From Firmicutes bacterium CAG:194 (lineage in GTDB: Bacteria > Bacillota > Clostridia > Lachnospirales > Lachnospiraceae), in the NCBI GenBank assembly GCA_000432915.1, contig HF995238.1:5746-34363 (forward strand): a stretch of DNA of 28,618 bases, given 5' to 3'. The notes under the pieces were generated by a model. It saw only the letters and a program-made list of their open reading frames with translations, did not search any database and was not told where the DNA came from. The position numbers and the translations under genes are program-made. This document shows, piece after piece, positions 22,558 to 28,618 of this stretch (position 1 is its first letter; the number at the start of each line of letters is the position of its first letter).

Positions 22558-24595
22558 CCACGGAGATCATAAAGACCGGATCTCCCAACTGTTCTATTTT
22601 TTCCTTCTGGCTGCTGTCTGCCTCAACCTCCTGCAGGCTATGACAGGAAAACAGTGGCGCAAACTCCACGATCGGAACGCCCTGCAGACGCACAACCTGC
22701 AATCTCGGCAGCTTTGTCAACGGTGAAATATCCGTTGCATTTGTGCCATCCATACAAAACACTTCCAGTCTTTGCAGATTTTCAATTCCGGAAAGAGATG
22801 TCACAAATTCATCATTTACAAACAGATTCTGCAGATTGACAAGTTTACTGACAATTGTAAGATCCGTTCCAAAATTGCCGCCCCATAAAGATAACGTACG
22901 AAGTTCCGTCAGCTCCGGGAGTATTTCATAAAACTGCTTCTGCTCGGATCCGGTATACAGCTCTGTCAGACTCTGCATGGTGGAAAGCACTCCAAATGAT
23001 TCATCTTCCACGTAAATTCCCATTGCATACAGATTACAGACACTGCTGCCTTGCAGAAAATCAAGTGTCTCATAATCATTTCCGCACAGTGCAAGTCTGG
23101 TCAGCTTCGTGCAGCCTGACAACTGCGGCATTTTCCCGACCGGATTGTCTACCAGATAAAGTGTTGAAAGCTCCTGCATTTTCTCAACCGGAGAAAAATC
23201 CTTGATCTGATTGCCACACACATACAGTCCTTCTATGGGAAGCTCCTGTAGCGGGCTGATATCCGAAATTTTCTGATTACATAAAAATACTTCTTTCAGA
23301 TTCGGCAGATTCGTCAGTACCGACAGATCCGTGATCCCTCCGTTTACCATTCCGTCATTAAAACCATCCTGATATACAATATTCTCCAGATCCTCCACCG
23401 GCGTTTCTTCCGTATAGATCTGATCTCCGATCACCGCAATCCTTGTGATACCGGATAACATTCTTTTTGTCACTTCATTGCTTCCCGCCGTTTCCCGGAT
23501 TGCCTGCAACAAAAGAGGATCCCCTTCCAATGTAACAATTTCTTCGGAATCTGCCTGCGCCGACAGATCCTCTGCAGACTCATCCTGCTGCTTAATCTGT
23601 CGTTCCGCTATGGCGGCCGCGTAGTCTTCCTCTTCCATATTTTTCGTTTTCTGAAATCCCGTCCAAAAGAATAAAACTCCAGCCAGAACAAGCAAAAGCA
23701 CAATGCTCTCGATCGCCACAACAGCCTTCAGCCATTTGTTCTCTCCCCGTTCGGTCTGCCTTCTCACATTTCGGATCGCCAGTAAAAGTGCCTGCACATT
23801 CTGATAACGGTCAGCCGGATCAAATGCAGTCGCCTTTTTAATGATACGCTGCATCCGCTTCTCCGTCAGCGGATCGTATCCCACCTGATATTCTTCATAA
23901 AGATATTCTGCAATCTTGCCGATCCCGAACACGTCTGTCCGCATATCAGTCTGGGCATAACCGTATTGCTCCGGTGCAGCAGAACCCTCTGTTCCGAAAA
24001 AGACCGTGTCCTTCTTTTTTGTCCCGTCGTATTCCCGCGCTGTTTCAAAATCGATCAGATGCACATGCCCTCCGGCATCAAGGATCAGATTCTGCGGCTT
24101 CATATCCCGGTGCAGGATTACCGGATCCATGGCATGCAGCCTTGCAACAGCCTGACAGATCTCCTCTAAGATCTCAAGCTGTCTTTCCGGTCTCAGATAC
24201 GGATCCTCTGCCACATATTCTTCCAGATTCTTTCCTTCGATATAAGTGCGCAGCAGATAAACATAGCCATCCGCCTTATGCAGAGCTGCCCGCTGATACA
24301 GATTCGGATAGCGTTCCGCCAGCCGTCCCAGTTCTTCATACTCTTTCTGCAGACTGTCTCTGTCTTCTCTTTCTTTTCTGCATTTTACGATATATTTTTC
24401 TTTTGTCTCTTTTTTCTGCAGCAAATAGCAGCTCTTCTCCTCCTGCTCATAATAACAGGAAAGCACAGAATACCCGTCCTGTAAAAAGACGGGCAGTTTC
24501 TGTGCTGCCTGCTCTGTATAATTTTGCAAAAATTCATCTGCTATTTGGCTGTTTTGAATTTGGCATTCGCCGGTATTCCTTTCTTTTTCAGCCAT
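22553..24595 (-). CDS. transmembrane Ser/Thr protein kinase with extracellular leucine-rich repeats
   Basis: Eukaryotic-type kinase of 680 residues. Cytoplasmic kinase domain about 38-280: K71 in YIVKCRKE, catalytic loop HRDMKPQN (162-169), metal loop DFE (182-184, where DFG is usual), and AAPEQYGY (206-213). A clear glycine-rich loop is not seen. A single membrane helix lies at about 289-313, preceded by positive charge, so the kinase is inside. The outer part has a glutamate-rich stalk (320-360) and about ten irregular leucine-rich repeats (383-665) of internalin type, e.g. ISDISPLQELPIEGLYVCGN and LVNLQNLFVN. This is a receptor-kinase plan with LRR in the place of PASTA domains. AGGA lies 9 nt before the ATG; the start is 55 nt inside the secreted-protein gene. 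Confidence 0.9.
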   Translation of the reverse strand: MAEKERNTGECQIQNSQIADEFLQNYTEQAAQKLPVFLQDGYSVLSCYYEQEEKSCYLLQKKETKEKYIVKCRKEREDRDSLQKEYEELGRLAERYPNLYQRAALHKADGYVYLLRTYIEGKNLEEYVAEDPYLRPERQLEILEEICQAVARLHAMDPVILHRDMKPQNLILDAGGHVHLIDFETAREYDGTKKKDTVFFGTEGSAAPEQYGYAQTDMRTDVFGIGKIAEYLYEEYQVGYDPLTEKRMQRIIKKATAFDPADRYQNVQALLLAIRNVRRQTERGENKWLKAVVAIESIVLLLVLAGVLFFWTGFQKTKNMEEEDYAAAIAERQIKQQDESAEDLSAQADSEEIVTLEGDPLLLQAIRETAGSNEVTKRMLSGITRIAVIGDQIYTEETPVEDLENIVYQDGFNDGMVNGGITDLSVLTNLPNLKEVFLCNQKISDISPLQELPIEGLYVCGNQIKDFSPVEKMQELSTLYLVDNPVGKMPQLSGCTKLTRLALCGNDYETLDFLQGSSVCNLYAMGIYVEDESFGVLSTMQSLTELYTGSEQKQFYEILPELTELRTLSLWGGNFGTDLTIVSKLVNLQNLFVNDEFVTSLSGIENLQRLEVFCMDGTNATDISPLTKLPRLQVVRLQGVPIVEFAPLFSCHSLQEVEADSSQKEKIEQLGDPVFMISVE

Positions 24596-27500
24596 TTCTT
24601 ATAATCCTTTGCTTTATTCTTTGGCATCTTCACGGTCACTTTTGCTTTCACACCCTTAAATGCATTCTTTCCAACCTTGGAAGCTTTCAGTTTAGTTGTC
24701 TTAAAGGTAATACTTGACAGCTTTTTACAACCATAAAATGCATTTTTACCGATCTTTTCAATATTTTTACCAATCGTTACCTTCGTAATCTTCTTGTTTC
24801 CTTTGAAAGCATTGGCTGCGACCGATGTCACTTTATAAGTCACACCGTCGATCGTGACTGTCGCAGGGATCGTGACACTGCCCTTCACATTTTTCTTTGC
24901 CTTTGTATATGCGACACAGCCTTCTTTGGCACCGGATTTTGTTACCTGATAAGTAACACCGCTTTTTTTCAGTTTTGTACCCTTCTTCTGTGGAACCGGT
25001 GTCGGCTTCGCAGATGGAGTCGGCTGCGTGGACGGCGTAGGCGCAGGTGATGGCTGCGCAGATGGCGTTGGCACATGTGTCGGCTGCGTAGACGGAGAAG
25101 GCGTCGGTGTCTCTGCTTTTTCTTCCATGACTACAATCGCATAGGTAGAATACTTATCAGAGCTTGCATATAATCTGCCGTTCTCATAGCGGACCGGGAT
25201 CTCATCCGCCTGCTCTCCATGATATCTGAACAGCTTTAATTTCAGTTTACCAGTACCAAGCTGTTTTTGTAAAGCTTCCTCTACCGGAATAGAGAAGAAA
25301 ATCTCCTGCTTTGTTTCTTCTACTTTGCGTTCCTTTTGATCACCGATCTGCAAAAGCAGATTCAGATCCAGAGGGATCAGATTCTTTACCGTTCCGCTCT
25401 TTTCTGCCAGTTCCTTGAGCTTATTGATCTCATTTTTGATCTGCGCATTTGCTTTTGCAGTGTCGATCTGATCTACGGTAAGCTTCAGTTTCGCATTTTC
25501 CCCGCGGATATATGCCTTTTCTTCTTCCTCTGTCAGATCCGGCAGAAAGTCAGACACATTGCTGTCCTCTGCGATTTTCAGCTCCGGCTTTTTTCCTTCT
25601 GCCGTATAATCACCCGCAACAGATGCTTCTGTCTTTGCCAGTACGCATTTTACGGTCATAGAAACTTCCTGCGACTCATCCCAGCAGGCATTATCTTCTT
25701 CGTTGTAGCATCTTACCAGATGATAAACGGAAACATCCTTCTCTCCTATGCGGTCTGCGTCAAAGCTCACTTTTTCCTGATAAAAATATCTTACAACATT
25801 ATACTTATTCCAAAAGTTTTCATCCTGCATCAGGGCTGTATCCAGTTTTACCTCTTCCCCATCTTCCACGCTTGTCGCTAAACAATACAGTGTCATAACG
25901 GATACTCTGTTTTCCGAATTCGGATAGAACCCGACCTGCAGATTCGGCGCCTTATCCTGCCAGTCGCCGGTGATCTTCAAATTGGTCTTTGCATCTACAT
26001 AAATCTGTGGCATAGCGTAGGAAGTATGAGACGGCATTTCTATCAGATCAACCGGCGGCTCCGGCTCTGTCTCACCAAAGCCTCTGTCGTTTACCATATT
26101 ATCAGTAATGTAATATTTACCGTCTTCTGTATCCTTTTCCACATATGTCCAGCCGTTTTCCGTCCATGCGATCAGGACAGATTCCGTATTATCATCAGTA
26201 TTGTCCTGATCCTCCAGATGGTCTGTTTTTCGTAACCTTGCTATTTTGATATCATATGACTGCTCAGTTTCCCTTTTATAACAGATTTCCGCATCCATAC
26301 CGGAATCCATGCAGATTCCTTTAATGCTATCCGGTGTTTTTACATACTGTGCAGCCTTTGCATTTTCCGCATAGGCATCTATGTAGCTCATGGTCATATA
26401 GATATATCCGGTATTTTTTACCTGATATTGTTTACCGGCCCATTCCACCAGTCTGCCGTCTGCCGCAAGCAGTTCTTCCATAACGCCCTGCATGGTATCT
26501 GCATGTACCCAGTATTCAAAATCATTTGGGAACTGTTCCATCTCCTCTTCCATAAAATAAGGAGAACCTGCTTCATAGGAAGCTTTTGTTACAAAGCAGC
26601 CTGAAAATCCGGTTCTTGCTTTTCCGTCTTCTGCCACAACAGCTTCCGCCGGTCTCAGATTCAGAAAACTTCCCTGTCTCCATTCATTTTCCCCTGGATT
26701 ACAGAGCACGGATGCTTCCAGTGAAAAGTATGCCTCACAGCCGTCGGAAATTGTCAGCTGGTAGCTGCCATTTCCAAGCTCCTCACAGCTGACATAATCA
26801 CATTCACCATTCAGCACGTTCATAACCTTTTTTTCTGCTTCATGATTTTCATTTTCGCCCCATTCACTTGCTTCCAGTTTCAGATCAGAAACTGTCATAT
26901 CTTCATCCGGTCTTTGCTGTACATGCAGATACAGCGTACTATTGTCGGTTTCTCCGACTGCCAGTGTGCCACCATACTGAAATTCTTCTGTCACAATACC
27001 GTCTTCTGCCGGCTCCGATGTTGTATAAAACCCAATCACCGGATATACTACATGGATCGTAACCGGCTCTGTGTCTGCATCAACCTTTTCTTTTAAAGCA
27101 ACCTGATAGGTTCCGGTTTTTGTAAAGCTTGCATCTGTGATCTCTTCGTTCTGCTCGTTTTCCTGCAGTACGCCGATTCCTTCTGTTTCCAGAGAACCAT
27201 CGTCCCTTACATAGGAAAGTACCAGATCAGAAGCCTTTATGTTTTCTGTTCCGCCATTCTTTGCGAAATAAAAAGACATGCCCGGCAGATCTGCCTGATG
27301 TTCCTTGCTCCACTGTTCATCACTGTCCGGATTTTGTGACGGTGTGCCATCATCATCCCAGAGCAGATCGGTCTTGGCAGCCAGTCCATCATATTGTGCC
27401 ACTGATGCATCATCCCAGCTGATCGGCAGGCCATATTCTATCTCCTCATAGTGATCCGCTTCTTTTACCTGTCCGGTCACACTAATGGAAAACCATTTTC

Positions 27501-28287
27501 CCACACAGCTTCTCGGAATGGTGATCTGCCAGATAGTATTTCCGGCTTCATCCGTCTCCGGTTCACTGACTGTGAAATATGCATCATGCTCTGCAATTTT
27601 TTCGCCGTCCCGATCCAAATAGAACGTAACATCCCTCGTTTCCCTGTCCGTGATCATATAAAACTCGCGGCGCTTATCCTGCGGATCCTCCTCTGATTTT
27701 CCATAGAAGCATTCTGTCATAAAGCTGTCTGCACTTCTGGTCTTATCGCTGAAAAACGCAAATATCGGATAACTTATTGTGATCGTGACATAATTATTTT
27801 CTTCTCCACAAGTCAGCTCAGAACAACTTATGCGATAAGTACCTATCTCAGGGAATGTAATCTGTACCAGTTCTTCTTCTACACCGGCAGCTTCGAAAAT
27901 CGGCTTTTCATCCAATGCCGGTATCTGCTCCCATTGTGGCTGATCACTCTCTTCATTCCATTTGTAAAGCTGCAGCTTATCAGCAGTTATTATCTTCTGC
28001 ACCTGTCCGTCTGCATCGAAGCTTTTAAACTGATAGGTACCCTGCAGATCTCCCCACCAGACTTCTTTTTCAAACTCCGCACCGTCATTTACCGCAGGCT
28101 CTTCTCCGTCCCAGTTCATATCCCAGGTGATTCCAAGACCGCTGACCGTATCCTGCTGCGGTTCCTGCTCTTCTTCATTTTTATCTGTCGTTTCTGCATG
28201 AGCAGCTGTCTGATAAATCGGCAATGATGTTACCATCATACATACCGTCAGAAACCAGGACAGCCGCTTTGCCATTTTTTTCGTCAT
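24541..28287 (-). CDS. large secreted protein with C-terminal BspA-type leucine-rich repeat domain
   Basis: 1248-residue exported protein of unknown role. The ATG at 28287 has GGGAGGA about 8 nt upstream and gives a signal peptide (MTKKMAKRLSWFLTVCMMVT..., cleavage likely after AHA at 31). Residues about 50-275 and 285-530 look like two copies of one beta-rich unit: both contain a G-I-x-W-D start, a GTY(R/Q) strand and a YP(I/V)-x-x-F strand before a TE-C/E-FxYG turn. A middle region (530-1060) is acidic and unrecognised. A Pro/Thr/Ser linker of about 41 residues (1060-1100) leads to an LRR_5/BspA-like domain (1101-1248, e.g. VTSVAANAFKGNKKITKVTI, then KNAFYGCKKLSSITF). No LPxTG or membrane anchor is seen. 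The last 55 nt overlap the kinase gene. Confidence 0.85.
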   Translation of the reverse strand: MTKKMAKRLSWFLTVCMMVTSLPIYQTAAHAETTDKNEEEQEPQQDTVSGLGITWDMNWDGEEPAVNDGAEFEKEVWWGDLQGTYQFKSFDADGQVQKIITADKLQLYKWNEESDQPQWEQIPALDEKPIFEAAGVEEELVQITFPEIGTYRISCSELTCGEENNYVTITISYPIFAFFSDKTRSADSFMTECFYGKSEEDPQDKRREFYMITDRETRDVTFYLDRDGEKIAEHDAYFTVSEPETDEAGNTIWQITIPRSCVGKWFSISVTGQVKEADHYEEIEYGLPISWDDASVAQYDGLAAKTDLLWDDDGTPSQNPDSDEQWSKEHQADLPGMSFYFAKNGGTENIKASDLVLSYVRDDGSLETEGIGVLQENEQNEEITDASFTKTGTYQVALKEKVDADTEPVTIHVVYPVIGFYTTSEPAEDGIVTEEFQYGGTLAVGETDNSTLYLHVQQRPDEDMTVSDLKLEASEWGENENHEAEKKVMNVLNGECDYVSCEELGNGSYQLTISDGCEAYFSLEASVLCNPGENEWRQGSFLNLRPAEAVVAEDGKARTGFSGCFVTKASYEAGSPYFMEEEMEQFPNDFEYWVHADTMQGVMEELLAADGRLVEWAGKQYQVKNTGYIYMTMSYIDAYAENAKAAQYVKTPDSIKGICMDSGMDAEICYKRETEQSYDIKIARLRKTDHLEDQDNTDDNTESVLIAWTENGWTYVEKDTEDGKYYITDNMVNDRGFGETEPEPPVDLIEMPSHTSYAMPQIYVDAKTNLKITGDWQDKAPNLQVGFYPNSENRVSVMTLYCLATSVEDGEEVKLDTALMQDENFWNKYNVVRYFYQEKVSFDADRIGEKDVSVYHLVRCYNEEDNACWDESQEVSMTVKCVLAKTEASVAGDYTAEGKKPELKIAEDSNVSDFLPDLTEEEEKAYIRGENAKLKLTVDQIDTAKANAQIKNEINKLKELAEKSGTVKNLIPLDLNLLLQIGDQKERKVEETKQEIFFSIPVEEALQKQLGTGKLKLKLFRYHGEQADEIPVRYENGRLYASSDKYSTYAIVVMEEKAETPTPSPSTQPTHVPTPSAQPSPAPTPSTQPTPSAKPTPVPQKKGTKLKKSGVTYQVTKSGAKEGCVAYTKAKKNVKGSVTIPATVTIDGVTYKVTSVAANAFKGNKKITKVTIGKNIEKIGKNAFYGCKKLSSITFKTTKLKASKVGKNAFKGVKAKVTVKMPKNKAKDYKKWLKKKGIPANAKFKTAK

Positions 28288-28309
28288 ACGCAATTCCTCC
28301 CTTTCTTTG

Positions 28310-28325
28310 GCTGCATTTCTGCAGC
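28310..28325 (-). promoter_or_regulatory. GNRA-type hairpin in the leader of the secreted LRR gene
   Basis: On the minus strand GCTGCA-GAAA-TGCAGC forms a perfect 6-bp stem closed by a GAAA tetraloop, about 22 nt before the start codon and just upstream of the ribosome binding site. It could protect the message or affect translation start. Confidence 0.5.
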
Positions 28326-28360
28326 TTTCTATTTTCATCGTACCATAACCAATATATGTT

Positions 28361-28385
28361 AAAAAGTGGACAAAAATGCCCACTT
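28361..28385 (-). promoter_or_regulatory. terminator-like hairpin in the leader of the secreted LRR gene
   Basis: AAGTGG and CCACTT enclose a 10-nt loop and are followed by TTTAAC on the minus strand. The stem is short, so it is a weak terminator or attenuator at most. Candidate -10 boxes lie on both sides (TAAAAT near 28390, TACGAT near 28340), neither with a good -35. Confidence 0.35.
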
Positions 28386-28410
28386 CCACTTATTTTACAC
28401 TTGCAATAAC

Positions 28411-28452
28411 AAAAAAAGAGGTCCTATCCAACCGGATAAGACCACTTTTTTT
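28411..28452. terminator. bidirectional intrinsic terminator
   Basis: A 14-bp stem with two imperfect pairs (AAGAGGTCCTATCC with GGATAAGACCACTT) and a 4-nt loop, flanked by a run of A on one side and of T on the other. On the minus strand it ends a transcript that comes from the right edge; the secreted LRR gene starts a new unit after it. Confidence 0.82.
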
Positions 28453-28618
28453 CGTTCTTTTCTATAGATTTTATTTATTCACACCAGTTTACAACTTTAT
28501 AAATGATAGGATGGATACCAGATTCTGTTTTGTATACCAGCTGTCACAAAGGATTGAACTTTTGAAATGATGTCGCCATTGATAACATTTTTATTATACA
28601 GGAATGAGGCGGTAATCG
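28453..28618 (-). other. right-edge region, possible end of a gene or a small RNA
   Basis: Upstream (minus strand) of the terminator at 28411-28452. There is a perfect TATAAT at 28593-28598; its -35 would fall partly outside the window. No frame with a ribosome binding site is visible. Two frames stay open from the edge for about 39 codons, or for about 22 codons ending KVVNWCE, and neither is recognisable. A terminated RNA of about 170 nt or the tail of a coding gene are both possible. Confidence 0.3.

Noticed and set aside
23974..24717. Open frame of 247 codons on the plus strand over the kinase gene and the end of the secreted-protein gene
   Set aside because: It is antisense to the kinase catalytic domain and the LRR domain; it is rich in serine, proline and leucine as expected from the reverse strand.
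25000..25120. Short repeats with a spacing of about 15 or 30 bp that might suggest a CRISPR or tandem repeat array
   Set aside because: They encode the Pro/Thr/Ser linker of the secreted protein in frame; there are no unique spacers and no cas genes.
25336..25881. Open frame of 181 codons on the plus strand inside the large secreted-protein gene
   Set aside because: It lies wholly antisense to a well-supported gene, its hydrophobic and cysteine/phenylalanine-rich translation is typical of a reversed coding strand, and no ribosome binding site was seen.

Overview
The window reads as chromosomal core DNA of a low-GC, spore-forming Firmicute, most likely a member of the Lachnospiraceae. The evidence is a SpoIIM-type protein, a Spo0A DNA-binding domain, a cysteine-rich YmxH-type protein, RemA, RqcH and RNase Y, blocks of Bacillus-like gene order, and secreted proteins with proline/threonine linkers and a C-terminal leucine-rich repeat domain of the kind common in gut clostridia. 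Almost every gene is on the minus strand, so transcription runs from high to low coordinates. The one clear plus-strand gene is at 22130-22540. No rRNA, tRNA, CRISPR array, insertion sequence or prophage was seen.

Layout, low to high coordinates. 1-2400: shikimate genes aroQ, aroK and aroE overlapping each other and the HAD phosphatase gene yqeG, with an intrinsic terminator just before yqeG. 2445-3413: nrdR with its own promoter, followed by an unrecognised small gene. 3422-5446: a ymxH-type gene, xerD and spoIIM. 5459-7429: a two-gene operon of a class I aminotransferase and a NUDIX hydrolase, with promoter, palindromic operator candidate and terminator. 7453-7679: a complete unit for a 36-residue membrane protein. 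7706-7832: a cluster of palindromes. 7833-11398: rny, recX and recA; recA has two promoters and two LexA boxes. 11635-16256: cinA, pgsA, rimO, rpoZ, gmk, remA and yicC. 16289-17792: a secreted protein with three beta-sandwich repeats, placed between yicC and rqcH. 17862-21240: rqcH and glgA. 21244-21831: a Spo0A that has the DNA-binding domain but no receiver domain. 21975-28452: a signalling-type locus comprising a small XRE-like regulator (plus strand), a membrane Ser/Thr kinase with an external leucine-rich repeat domain, and a 1248-residue secreted leucine-rich repeat protein whose gene overlaps the kinase gene.

The core genes cover aromatic amino-acid precursor synthesis, DNA repair, RNA turnover, ribosome modification and quality control, phospholipid synthesis and chromosome dimer resolution. 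The most promising region for undescribed biology is 21244-28452: a receiver-less Spo0A, then an XRE regulator next to a kinase that looks like a receptor and is translationally linked to a large exported protein. The second is the 36-residue membrane protein with its own promoter, ribosome binding site and terminator. All functional statements come from reading motifs; no database search was run.
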